Shown here: positions 34,214-42,740 of the stretch, piece by piece
Position numbering within the stretch: position 1 is the stretch's first letter
Layout of the letters: each line of letters begins with the position of its first letter
Assembly (NCBI RefSeq): GCF_045223415.1
Contig: NZ_JBEQZJ010000020.1
Coordinates: 1 to 64,000, forward strand
Reading direction: 5' to 3'
DNA from: Hoskinsella mucinilytica
GTDB taxonomy: Bacteria > Bacillota_I > Bacilli_A > Erysipelotrichales > Erysipelotrichaceae
DNA length: 64,000 bases
Made by a program: the position numbers and the translations under genes
The notes under the pieces: model-generated
Databases searched by the model: none
The model's input: the letters and a program-made list of their open reading frames with translations, nothing else
What the model was told of the DNA's origin: nothing

Positions 34214-35182
34214 ATGAAAAAAACATACGGTTTATGTGTCATTGTGATCCTACTTGCTGGCATTGGCCTGTTTATCGGCAGATATGATACCTCTGTTTAT
34301 GATATCATTCAAGCTCTTATTGGCAATGGAGATCATATGACACATAGTCTGGTTTGGAATATTCGATTGCCCAGAATTATGTTGGTGTTATTAAGCGGAG
34401 GAGCACTGGCGTTATCCGGTGTCGTTTATCAAACTGTCTTTAAAAATCCTTTGGCATCCGGTGATGTCATAGGTGCAAGTTCAGGATGTTCCCTTGGCGC
34501 TATGATTGCGATCCTTTGTGCAGGGGATTTATGGATGATTGTGGGGTTTTCTTTTATCGGAGGGCTTATTATCGTTTTATGTACCATCTTGCTGGCATCT
34601 AAGGTGAAAGGAAATCGCATATTGAATTTGGTGATTGCTGGATTGATTCTACAAGCGGTAGCGACCAGTTTTATGATGATCATAAAACTTCAGGCAGATC
34701 CTTTTCGTGAATTGGCGAATATTGAATATTGGCTCATGGGAGGCTTTTCTGATGCGTCTTGGTCACAGGTATGGTTTGTATCCATTCCCATCCTATTGTG
34801 TTGTGTTTGCTTGTATGCACTTCGTTGGCAAATACAAATGCTGAGCTTTGGTGAAGAAGCAGATACCTTAGGTGTTCCTGTGAAAAGAGTAAGACTTTTT
34901 GCTTTATTGCTAGCGACATTGTTGATATCCTCTGTGATTTCGATTGCTGGCATCGTTAGTTGGGTTGGTCTATTAGTACCACATATCATCAAAATGTTGT
35001 ATCATCAGCCGTTATCGAAGAGTTTTGGCTCCATCTTCCTATGTGGTTCCTGCTTTTTGTTGTTATGTGATACATTGGCAAGAAGCTTGTTTGTGATAGA
35101 ATTGCCCATTAGTGTGTTAACTAGCTTGTTTGGTGCTTTGTTTTTGATTCTATTATTTTTGAAAGGAAGGCTTCCTTTATGA
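34214..35182 (+). CDS. FecCD-family ABC importer permease
   Basis: Polytopic permease (322 residues, about ten helices) of the FecCD/BtuC family. Diagnostic stretches are WNIRLPRIMLVLLSGGALAL, SGVVYQTVFKNPLASGDVIG near residue 75, and the coupling-helix region WVGLLVPHIIKML near the C-terminus. The ATG at 34214, two bases after the lipoprotein stop, is taken; an in-frame TTG 12 bases upstream is the alternative. Only one permease gene is present, so it would act as a homodimer with the ATPase encoded next. Confidence 0.9.
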   Translation: MKKTYGLCVIVILLAGIGLFIGRYDTSVYDIIQALIGNGDHMTHSLVWNIRLPRIMLVLLSGGALALSGVVYQTVFKNPLASGDVIGASSGCSLGAMIAILCAGDLWMIVGFSFIGGLIIVLCTILLASKVKGNRILNLVIAGLILQAVATSFMMIIKLQADPFRELANIEYWLMGGFSDASWSQVWFVSIPILLCCVCLYALRWQIQMLSFGEEADTLGVPVKRVRLFALLLATLLISSVISIAGIVSWVGLLVPHIIKMLYHQPLSKSFGSIFLCGSCFLLLCDTLARSLFVIELPISVLTSLFGALFLILLFLKGRLPL

Positions 35183-35994
35183 TAACCTTACAAAAGGTCA
35201 GTGTTTCTTTACACGAAAAAGAAATCTTAAAAGATATCAGTTTTGTGATTCCACAATCTCGCATCGTGATGATATTAGGAGAGAATGGAAGTGGTAAAAC
35301 AACTTTGATCAAAAGTATGCTAGGTAAGCTTGCTTATGAAGGAAGTATTGCTAAGAATGGGGTAGAAATCAATACCTTAAAAGAAAAAGAAAGGGCAGCT
35401 TTATTCAGCTATGTGCCACAAATAAAAGAATTGGCGCTTGATATGCGAGTAGAAGATTGTGTGGTTGCCGGTTGTTCCAGAGAGCTTTCTTTCTTTCAAA
35501 CACCAAGAAAAAAAGACTATGAGAGAGCAGAAGCTATCATGAAACAGTTTCATTTATTCCACTTAAAGGATAAGCTATTACATGAAATCAGTGGGGGAGA
35601 ACTTCAGATGTGTTATGTAGCCAGAGCCTTTTTACAAGATGCAGAAGTCATGATGATGGATGAGCCTTGTACGTATCTAGATTATCAACGACAACACTTG
35701 TTCTTGCAGGAAACCAAGCGTTTGTGTACCAAAAAGAAAAGTATTCTTATTAGCATTCATGACCCGAATTTAGCTCTACAATATGCAGATGAGATCCTCT
35801 TGATTCATCATGGACAATTGTTAGCACATTTGTGTAAAGAAACGCATGATATGCAAAAAGAGTGTGTTAGGTATTATAATGAAATATATGGCAGCCATTT
35901 TACATTGGCTGATAAAGAAGATCAGTTTTTGATCTGGAAGGAGAAAACGTATGTTGCAGATACAGCAATATGTCAGAGCGAAGAGCCTAGATGA
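35179..35994 (+). CDS. ABC importer ATPase (FecE-like)
   Basis: A 271-residue ATP-binding subunit. Walker A GENGSGKTT at about residues 34-42, Q-loop YVPQ near 78, signature SGGELQMCYVARA near 137 (a variant, with LQMCY where LQRVL is usual), Walker B VMMMDEPCTYLD and the switch His in ISIHD. The gene overlaps the permease by 4 bases (ATGA), and its last 44 bases overlap the start of the FAD-subunit gene, tying importer and enzyme into one transcript. Confidence 0.93.
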   Translation: MITLQKVSVSLHEKEILKDISFVIPQSRIVMILGENGSGKTTLIKSMLGKLAYEGSIAKNGVEINTLKEKERAALFSYVPQIKELALDMRVEDCVVAGCSRELSFFQTPRKKDYERAEAIMKQFHLFHLKDKLLHEISGGELQMCYVARAFLQDAEVMMMDEPCTYLDYQRQHLFLQETKRLCTKKKSILISIHDPNLALQYADEILLIHHGQLLAHLCKETHDMQKECVRYYNEIYGSHFTLADKEDQFLIWKEKTYVADTAICQSEEPR

Positions 35995-36724
35995 GGCGTA
36001 TGAGCTATTGAACAAACATCGTAACAATCAGATTCTAGGAGGCATGATGTGGTTGAAGATGCAGAATCGTAACATTCCCATTGCCATCGATCTGTGTGAA
36101 CTTCCACTACAAGGCATAGAAGAGACAAAGGATCATTTCGTGATTCAAGCGATGACATCACTTCGAGATATCGAAACGCATGAAGGTTTACAAAGATATT
36201 TTAAATCGATGTTTACAGATGCCTTATCTGATATTGTAGGTGTACAGTTTCGTAATATGGCAACCTTAGGTGGAAGCTTGTATGCAAGATTTGGTTTTTC
36301 TGATGTATTGACGTTATTATTGGCTTTGGATTGCGAGGTATATCTACATCATCATGGGAAAATGTCGATCAAGGAATATGCGGCTTCAACCCATTATGAA
36401 AGAGATATTTTAACGCATATCACGATAAAGAAGGAAACACTGCAAGGGGTATTTTTATGCATGAGAAATTCAGCGACCGATTTATCAATATTGAATATGG
36501 CGGCAGTGAAAACAAACACCGGATATCGCTTTAGTATTGGGGCACGACCAAAGCGTGCCGTATTATATGAATTTGCTCATGAGGATAAAGAAAAGATGAT
36601 AGAGGAAATCCAAAATACGATTGTTTTGGGAAGTAATATGCGTGGTAGTCAAGAATATCGAGAACGTTTGTTATCGGCATTCATTGAGAAGGCATTCTAT
36701 CAGTTAGGAGGTCCATCGCTATGA
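35951..36724 (+). CDS. Molybdenum hydroxylase FAD subunit (XdhB/CoxM-like)
   Basis: FAD-binding subunit of a xanthine-dehydrogenase-family enzyme, 257 residues; passes electrons from the iron-sulfur subunit to an acceptor. FAD-contact motifs are ILGGMMWLKMQ near 28-38 and FRNMATLGGSLYARFGFSD near 100, the latter followed by LLALDCEVYL. No extra 4Fe-4S cysteine loop is present, unlike 4-hydroxybenzoyl-CoA reductase. RBS GAAGGAG lies inside the ATPase gene, so the 44-base overlap is probably real. Coupled to the next gene by ATGA. Confidence 0.92.
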   Translation: MLQIQQYVRAKSLDEAYELLNKHRNNQILGGMMWLKMQNRNIPIAIDLCELPLQGIEETKDHFVIQAMTSLRDIETHEGLQRYFKSMFTDALSDIVGVQFRNMATLGGSLYARFGFSDVLTLLLALDCEVYLHHHGKMSIKEYAASTHYERDILTHITIKKETLQGVFLCMRNSATDLSILNMAAVKTNTGYRFSIGARPKRAVLYEFAHEDKEKMIEEIQNTIVLGSNMRGSQEYRERLLSAFIEKAFYQLGGPSL

Positions 36725-37185
36725 AGGTAAACATTAAGGTCAATGATATCATGATTCAAGATGAGATTGCAGCAGATGTCTTGCTGTTGGATTTCTTAAG
36801 GGATCATGGTTACTATAGTGTAAAAAGAGGCTGTGAAACAAGCAACTGTGGGTTATGTACGGTTTGGATGGATGAAAAACCTATTCTATCATGTGGCATG
36901 TTGGCAGCACGTGCAAATGGACATCATATCACGACTCTAGAGGGAGTCGAAGAACAAGCACATGAGTTTGCCCATTATATGGCGAGCATTGGCGCAGAGC
37001 AGTGTGGTTATTGTTCACCGGGACTCATCATGAATGTACTGGCAATGGAGAAGGAATTGGATCATCCAAGTGTTGAGGAAATCAATACTTATTTGGCCGG
37101 AAATCTATGTCGATGCACTGGATATATGGGACAGTTGCGTGCCATTGAAGCGTTCCTTCAAAGAAAGGATGAAGAGCTTTTATGA
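36721..37185 (+). CDS. Molybdenum hydroxylase 2Fe-2S subunit (XdhC/CoxS-like)
   Basis: A 154-residue ferredoxin-like subunit carrying two 2Fe-2S clusters. The N-terminal plant-type cluster uses Cys38, Cys43, Cys46 and Cys58; the C-terminal cluster, which faces the molybdopterin, uses Cys95, Cys98, Cys130 and Cys132 (QCGYCSPG and NLCRCTGY). All eight ligands are present with standard spacing. Coupled on both sides by 4-base overlaps. Confidence 0.96.
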   Translation: MKVNIKVNDIMIQDEIAADVLLLDFLRDHGYYSVKRGCETSNCGLCTVWMDEKPILSCGMLAARANGHHITTLEGVEEQAHEFAHYMASIGAEQCGYCSPGLIMNVLAMEKELDHPSVEEINTYLAGNLCRCTGYMGQLRAIEAFLQRKDEELL

Positions 37186-39458
37186 AATATATCAATCAAC
37201 CAGTGGTAAAAAAAGATGCCTACGCATTATTGAGTGGAAAGCCTGTTTATTGTGATGATCTGGCATTAAAAGATTGTTTGATCATTCAATTGTTACGCTC
37301 TCCTCATGCTTATGCGAAAATAAAATCCATCCATACAGAAAATGCCAAAAAAGTAGCGGGCATAGAAGCAATCTATACATATGAAGATGTACCAAAATCA
37401 CGTTTTACATTGGCAGGACAAAGCTATCCAGAGCCATCTCCTTATGATCGTTTGATATTGGATCAAGTTGTACGCTATGTGGGAGATGAAGTTGCCATCG
37501 TTGTCGGAAAAAATGAGGCTTGTGTACAAAAAGCGATGAAGCTCATTCGTGTAGAGTATGAAGTACTTACCCCTTTATTAGATTTTACCAAAGCAATTGA
37601 TCACGAGGTCATTGTACATGAAGAAGAGGACGATCGTGTTTTATGTGAGATCGGTTATGATCGTAAACGTAATATTTGTTCTCAGGGAGAAAGTGTTGTG
37701 GGGGATGTTGATGCTGTTTTTGAAGAATGTGATGTCATACTTGAAAAAGATTATCATACCAAAGCCAATGCACAGGCAATGATGGAAACTTTTCGTTCTT
37801 ATGCCTATGTCGATGCTTTCGACCGTTTGAATGTGGTAAGCTCTACTCAAATACCATTTCATGTAAGACGTATCTTATCTCATGCTTTGGAAATACCGAA
37901 AAATAAAATACGTGTCGTAAAACCGAGGATCGGTGGAGGCTTCGGAGCGAAACAAACCGCTTGTTGTGAAATCTTTGCGGCCTTTGTTACTTGGAAATTA
38001 AAAAAGCCAAGTAAGATCGTTTATACAAGAGAAGAAACCTTTTCTTCTAGTAATTCTCGACATGAGATGAAAATGCATGTGAAGATCGGTGCCAAAAAGA
38101 ATGGTGAAATTCTTGCGATTGATTTACATACGTTATCGAATACCGGAGCTTATGGGGAGCATGGTCCTACTACCGTAGGATTATCAGGGCATAAATCGCT
38201 TCCTATCTATAATCATGTCAAAGCAAGTCGCTTTACCTATGACGTTGTTTATACCAATACGATGACTGCAGGGGCATATCGTGGTTATGGAGCTACGCAA
38301 GGGCAGTTTGCAATCGAATCTGCCGTGAATGAATTGGCTGAGCAACTGAAAATGGATCCATGTGAGTTACGTTTAAACAATATTGTCCAAGAGGATGAAG
38401 TCATGTCTCAATACTATGGAGAACATTTAAATGCATGTGCCTTGGATCGATGCTTGAAAAAAGCGATGGATATGATCGATTGGAAGCATAAGGGAATCAG
38501 ACAGGATGTAGGCGATAAGGTAAGAGGCCTTGGAGTCGCTTTATCTATGCAAGGAAGTGGCATTGCCAATGTAGATATTGCCGGTGTCATCATTAAACTT
38601 CAGGATGATGGCTTTTATACCTTGGCGATCGGTGCAACGGATATGGGAACCGGTTGTGATACCATTTTGGCACAGATGGCCGCAGAATGTTTGGAATGTG
38701 AGGTAGAGCAAATTGTAACACAATCTGTAGATACCGATGCTTCTCCATATGATACCGGATCCTATGCTTCTGCCACGACCTATGTGACCGGAATGGCAGT
38801 TGTAAAGGCTTGTGAAATCTTAAAACAACAAATCATTCAAGAAGCGGCTATATTACTAGAGGTAGAAGAAGAACATATCACCTTTGATGGTCAACAGATC
38901 ATTGCTATGGAAGATCATAAACAGATGTCATTGGCTGAATTTGCCAACACTTGTTTTGCCGGGGGAAAAGGCGCATGTTTAATGGCCACAGCTTCCCATT
39001 GTTCTCCGATTTCGCCACCACCTTTTATGGCAGGTATTGCCGAAGTAGAGGTTGATAAGTTAACGGGAAAGATCACATTGCTTGATTATGTCGCTGTGGT
39101 AGATTGTGGTACTGTGATCAATTCGAATCTAGCAAAGATACAGGTAGAAGGAGGCATTGCACAAGGCATCGGTATGGCTCTTTATGAAGATATTTCTTAT
39201 TCGAATACGGGAAGGATGAGAAATTGTTCCTTCCTTCAATATAAGATACCTACAAGAAAAGATGTCGGTACGATTCGTGTGGATTTTGAAAGCAGTTATG
39301 AAAACAGTGGACCTTTTGGCGCTAAATCCATTGGTGAAGTTGTCATCAATACACCGGCTCCGGCCATTGCATCTGCAGTGGCACATGCGACAGGTGTGCA
39401 TGTTCGTACCTTACCGATTACAGCAGAAAAGATTCTTCTACAAAAAGATGAAGATTAA
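37182..39458 (+). CDS. Molybdenum hydroxylase catalytic subunit (XdhA-like)
   Basis: Large molybdopterin-binding subunit of 758 residues; hydroxylates an aromatic heterocycle with water as oxygen source. Cofactor contacts are GGGFGAKQ near 250, GAYRGYGATQ near 365, and the catalytic glutamate Glu719 in FGAKSIGEVVINTPAPAIA. RGYGATQ resembles purine hydroxylases rather than CO dehydrogenase, whose active-site Cys loop (AYRCSFR) is absent. With a purine riboswitch and a purine permease upstream, xanthine or hypoxanthine is the likely substrate; this is inference. It overlaps mocA by 11 bases. Confidence 0.93.
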   Translation: MKYINQPVVKKDAYALLSGKPVYCDDLALKDCLIIQLLRSPHAYAKIKSIHTENAKKVAGIEAIYTYEDVPKSRFTLAGQSYPEPSPYDRLILDQVVRYVGDEVAIVVGKNEACVQKAMKLIRVEYEVLTPLLDFTKAIDHEVIVHEEEDDRVLCEIGYDRKRNICSQGESVVGDVDAVFEECDVILEKDYHTKANAQAMMETFRSYAYVDAFDRLNVVSSTQIPFHVRRILSHALEIPKNKIRVVKPRIGGGFGAKQTACCEIFAAFVTWKLKKPSKIVYTREETFSSSNSRHEMKMHVKIGAKKNGEILAIDLHTLSNTGAYGEHGPTTVGLSGHKSLPIYNHVKASRFTYDVVYTNTMTAGAYRGYGATQGQFAIESAVNELAEQLKMDPCELRLNNIVQEDEVMSQYYGEHLNACALDRCLKKAMDMIDWKHKGIRQDVGDKVRGLGVALSMQGSGIANVDIAGVIIKLQDDGFYTLAIGATDMGTGCDTILAQMAAECLECEVEQIVTQSVDTDASPYDTGSYASATTYVTGMAVVKACEILKQQIIQEAAILLEVEEEHITFDGQQIIAMEDHKQMSLAEFANTCFAGGKGACLMATASHCSPISPPPFMAGIAEVEVDKLTGKITLLDYVAVVDCGTVINSNLAKIQVEGGIAQGIGMALYEDISYSNTGRMRNCSFLQYKIPTRKDVGTIRVDFESSYENSGPFGAKSIGEVVINTPAPAIASAVAHATGVHVRTLPITAEKILLQKDED

Positions 39459-39999
39459 CTTAGTGGTACTGGCAGCAGGGTATAGTACACGGTTTCTATC
39501 AAATAAATTACTTACTACGCTACAAGGAAAGCCAATGATTCAACATACCTTTGATCAGATCGATTCGACCCTGTTTTCCAAAGTAATCGTTGTGACACAA
39601 TATGAAGAAATCAAAGCGTTGGCAGATACCTATGGATTCACATCTATGCATAATCCTAATCCAAAGCTGGGGATTTCTTCTTCCCTTCGATTAGGGTTAC
39701 AACAATCCCTTGATAGTGATGGTTGTATGTTTCTGGTTGGTGATCAACCTTATCTCAAACAAGATAGCATTACTAAGGTATGCCTAAGGTTTGATGGACA
39801 ACATATCACTTGTGCAGCAAATCAAGGACAACTTCGCCATCCTGTGATATTTCCAAAACGGTTTTATCCAGAATTGTTAACCTTATCAGGAGATCAAGGA
39901 GGAAGACAACTGATTCAAAAATATCCAAACGCATGTATATTTGTGGAAATACCATGGAATGAAACACAAGATATTGATACACCTCAACAACTAGGATAA
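39448..39999 (+). CDS. MocA-like molybdenum-cofactor cytidylyltransferase
   Basis: A 183-residue nucleotidyltransferase that should add CMP to molybdopterin to give the dinucleotide cofactor used by xanthine-dehydrogenase-type enzymes. Motifs: LVVLAAGYSTRF at 5-16, SNKLLTTLQGKP, VGDQPYL near 95, and the C-terminal RHPVIFPKRFYPELL, GDQGGRQLI and DIDTPQQL typical of MocA. GTP-using MobA is the alternative but fits the enzyme class less well. The ATG lies inside the end of the catalytic-subunit gene; a longer upstream frame is out of phase shadow. Last gene of the operon; no clear terminator follows. Confidence 0.88.
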   Translation: MKINLVVLAAGYSTRFLSNKLLTTLQGKPMIQHTFDQIDSTLFSKVIVVTQYEEIKALADTYGFTSMHNPNPKLGISSSLRLGLQQSLDSDGCMFLVGDQPYLKQDSITKVCLRFDGQHITCAANQGQLRHPVIFPKRFYPELLTLSGDQGGRQLIQKYPNACIFVEIPWNETQDIDTPQQLG

Positions 40000-40080
40000 A
40001 GCTATTTAAGATTTCTTCATTTTTTTAAAATGATGTTAGCATAAAATTATGTTATCATAAAACAAATGAGGAGGTATGGA

Positions 40081-40641
40081 ATGGTTAATTTTGCGAACAA
40101 ACGATATGTTTATCTTGATGAATATGTTGTGTTAAGTCCTTATGCAGAAGTCTTGTTAGGAGAGTTTGCGCATCGTCATATCAACATGATATTGTGTGTA
40201 GATACCATCATGGATTACCAAAGAATAAAAACAGAACCTAATGTTGGGTATATGAGTGATGTTTTATACGGAAAAGCGAATGATACGATTGTAAAACATA
40301 TGCAAAAGAAGAAGTGGAAGGATCATCACACCATGGTGATAATGAAAGAGATATTACCATTTTCAAATACTATGACAAGCATAGGAATAGAAGATACATA
40401 TGGTGATCTTTGTGCCTTTATCAACGCAAAGAATCGTTATGATCAAATCTTAATGGCTGCTTTGATCGGTATGAATGGCATAATGATTGCTTTTGTGTGT
40501 TATATGGTGTTTGTGAGTCATGCAATGCCACTTGGCTATATCATGGCTTGTATCATTTTGATCGCCATTTCTATCTTTATCGCAATCAGTAAAGGACTGT
40601 TTCGTGGATGGGATGTGGTCACAGCTTTATTGGATATGTAA
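40081..40641 (+). CDS. Unrecognised protein with two C-terminal membrane helices
   Basis: A 186-residue protein I do not recognise. Residues 1-125 are soluble and mixed (YVYLDEYVVLSPYAEVLLGE near the start), followed by two hydrophobic helices (about 127-149 and 153-172) and a short tail, so the N-terminal domain is probably cytoplasmic. The ATG at 40081 has an excellent GAGGAGG; an ATG 15 bases upstream overlaps that RBS. An extended -10 (TGT-TATCAT, 40050-40058) lies upstream and a strong terminator follows, so it is a one-gene unit. Confidence 0.75.
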   Translation: MVNFANKRYVYLDEYVVLSPYAEVLLGEFAHRHINMILCVDTIMDYQRIKTEPNVGYMSDVLYGKANDTIVKHMQKKKWKDHHTMVIMKEILPFSNTMTSIGIEDTYGDLCAFINAKNRYDQILMAALIGMNGIMIAFVCYMVFVSHAMPLGYIMACIILIAISIFIAISKGLFRGWDVVTALLDM

Positions 40642-40666
40642 AAAAAGCCTGAAATGGCTTTTTTTT
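40641..40666 (+). terminator. Intrinsic terminator
   Basis: Stem AAAAAAGCC/GGCTTTTTT with a 6-base loop, extending into more T. Starts on the last base of the preceding stop codon. Confidence 0.88.
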
Positions 40667-40727
40667 GCTTTGTCTTTATCTAGTCTAATAGCTGGCGATG
40701 TGATACAATAAAGGACAGGTGATAAGT

Positions 40728-41309
40728 ATGATAGCTTTTATAAAAGGTATGATTCACAGTTATACCAATGATTCATTGATTATTGAAAACCATGGTATGG
40801 GGTATCGAGTTTATGTTTCCAATGTAGCGGCAGTTCAATTGAACACGGAAATTACGTTATATACCTATATGCATGTTCGTGAGGATGCTTTGACACTATT
40901 TGGTTTTCCAAGTATGGAGGAGCATGATTTATTCTTACAATTGATTTCAGTCAAAGGCGTGGGTCCTAAGACCGCTTTGACAATGCTTGGTGTATGTCCT
41001 GCACAGCAGATGATCATGGCAATTGAACAAAATGATGTGAAGACATTAAAATCTTTGCCTGGTATCGGCGCAAAGACCGCAAGTCAGATCGTATTAGATT
41101 TAAAAGGTAAATTGGTACAGGAAGTAAGCGAAATCGAAGTCGAAGAAAATATAGAACTAAGTGATGCTTTAGAGGCTTTGAAAGCTTTAGGGTATAAGAG
41201 CACAGAGTTAAATAGTATCAAAAAGGAATTGTCTTTGATGGAACATAAAAGCAGTGATCAATATGTAAGAAGTGCTTTGACCATGTTAGCAAAGAGAAAG
41301 GGAGTCTAG
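40728..41309 (+). CDS. ruvA: Holliday-junction binding protein RuvA
   Basis: Binds four-way junctions as a tetramer and loads RuvB for branch migration. The 193-residue protein has the N-terminal OB domain (IAFIKGMIHSYTND), tandem helix-hairpin-helix motifs (VKGVGPKTALTML and LPGIGAKTASQIVLDLK, about 73-135) and a C-terminal RuvB-binding domain (ALEALKALGYKSTE). The ATG at 40728 is preferred over an in-frame GTG nine bases upstream because that GTG is part of the SD sequence AGGTGATAAGT. Confidence 0.97.
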   Translation: MIAFIKGMIHSYTNDSLIIENHGMGYRVYVSNVAAVQLNTEITLYTYMHVREDALTLFGFPSMEEHDLFLQLISVKGVGPKTALTMLGVCPAQQMIMAIEQNDVKTLKSLPGIGAKTASQIVLDLKGKLVQEVSEIEVEENIELSDALEALKALGYKSTELNSIKKELSLMEHKSSDQYVRSALTMLAKRKGV

Positions 41310-41312
41310 CAT

Positions 41313-42326
41313 ATGGAGCGAGTGGTATCAAATGAAGAACAAAGCTTTGATGAAGAGGCATCTTTACGTCCGCAAAGCTTAAAAGAATATATTGGGCAAA
41401 AGCAGTTAAAGGAAAATTTATCTATTTTCATCGAGGCTGCCAAACAGCGTAATGAAGCGTTGGATCATGTATTGTTATATGGCCCACCAGGATTAGGGAA
41501 AACCACGCTTTCTTATATTCTGGCAAATGAAATGGGAGGAAGTATCAAAACGACCAGTGGACCTTCCATTGAAAAAAGCGGCGATCTTGCCGCTATCTTA
41601 TCTACCTTAGAAGCAGGGGATGTACTTTTTATTGACGAAATACATCGTTTGCCAAAGCAGGTAGAAGAAATTTTGTATCCTGCCATGGAGGACTATTGTA
41701 TCGATATCGTGGTTGGAAAAGATAGTGCATCCGTACGTAGCATACGATTGGATCTACCACCCTTTACCCTGGTTGGAGCTACCACACGTGCTGGTGATTT
41801 GACCGCACCATTAAGAGATCGTTTCGGCATCGTTTCGCAACTAGAATTTTATACGTTAGAAGAATTGATGCAAATTCTAAGAAGAACCGCTAGGGTCATG
41901 GATACCAAGATCGAAGAAGAGGCAGTCATAGAGATTGCCAGAAGAAGTCGTGGTACGCCACGTATCGCAAATCGATTGTTCCGCCGTGTTAGAGATTTTG
42001 CACAGGTCATGAATGATGGAGAGGTTTCTATCGATATCGCCAATATGGCTTTAGATAAGCTGAAAGTAGATCATTTGGGATTGGATGCAGTCGATCATAA
42101 ATATCTAAAAGGAATCATAGAACGCTTTAAAGGCGGTCCTGTAGGTCTGGATGCCATTGCCAGTAGCATAGGAGAAGAAACCATGACACTGGAAGATGTG
42201 TATGAACCATATTTATTGCAGATCGGATTCATTAACCGAACCCCACGAGGAAGAGTGGTAACGGAAAAAGCATATCAGCATCTTGGCTATGATCTTCGTG
42301 AAGGATTGTTTGTGCTAGAAGATTAG
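41313..42326 (+). CDS. ruvB: Holliday-junction helicase RuvB
   Basis: AAA+ motor for branch migration, 337 residues. Walker A YGPPGLGKTTLS near 53-64, Walker B VLFIDEIHRL near 106, sensor GATTRAGDLTAPLRDRFGI near 154, and a C-terminal winged helix with GFINRTPRGRV. It starts 3 bases after ruvA. Its TAG stop overlaps the stop of the convergent minus-strand gene. Confidence 0.98.
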   Translation: MERVVSNEEQSFDEEASLRPQSLKEYIGQKQLKENLSIFIEAAKQRNEALDHVLLYGPPGLGKTTLSYILANEMGGSIKTTSGPSIEKSGDLAAILSTLEAGDVLFIDEIHRLPKQVEEILYPAMEDYCIDIVVGKDSASVRSIRLDLPPFTLVGATTRAGDLTAPLRDRFGIVSQLEFYTLEELMQILRRTARVMDTKIEEEAVIEIARRSRGTPRIANRLFRRVRDFAQVMNDGEVSIDIANMALDKLKVDHLGLDAVDHKYLKGIIERFKGGPVGLDAIASSIGEETMTLEDVYEPYLLQIGFINRTPRGRVVTEKAYQHLGYDLREGLFVLED

Positions 42327-42679
42327 GCTTTCTTTGTTTTGGTATATGCAAGCATACAACCAATTAGAAAGAAAAGACACTTGCTGATGGTTTTAAGAAT
42401 TGCCATAAATTGATAATTAGGTGTTAGTAGCATGGAGCATACAAATAACAACAATACCAATACAAAAGCGTGTAAGAGCGCTTTTTTTTGTGCAAGCATG
42501 CCTAATAAAACACCACCTGCCGCAAAGCTAATGATCCCACATATCCAATTTGCGATATGGAAGGTCGAAGTGGATATCAATAGAAAATAGTATAATAAAG
42601 CAAAAATCAGAGAAAATAACAATGTGGATGCGCATAGGAGTGCTAACGACTCCAGAGATATTTTACATATCTGTTTCAT
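42323..42679 (-). CDS. TIGR04086-family membrane protein (YrzE-like)
   Basis: A 118-residue protein with four hydrophobic helices (about 11-35, 42-62, 66-84, 92-112) and short loops, matching the TIGR04086/YrzE family of unknown function (GIISFAAGGVLLGMLAQKKALLHA is the glycine-rich core). RBS GAGGTGA precedes its ATG. In B. subtilis yrzE also lies between the ruvAB region and yrbG/spoVB, but here it is inverted and converges on ruvB with overlapping stops. Confidence 0.85.
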   Translation of the reverse strand: MKQICKISLESLALLCASTLLFSLIFALLYYFLLISTSTFHIANWICGIISFAAGGVLLGMLAQKKALLHAFVLVLLLFVCSMLLTPNYQFMAILKTISKCLFFLIGCMLAYTKTKKA

Positions 42680-42740
42680 AAAGCTTCACCTCAATGTATT
42701 CTATGAGAGAAAATGAATAACTATGCAAGGAGGAAATCAA

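Noticed and set aside
37182..39458. CO dehydrogenase large subunit
   Set aside because: The AYRCSFR active-site loop is missing; the sequence reads GAYRGYGATQ as in purine hydroxylases.
40066..40081. Upstream ATG as start of the two-helix membrane protein
   Set aside because: The ATG lies within the GAGGAGG sequence that serves the ATG at 40081.
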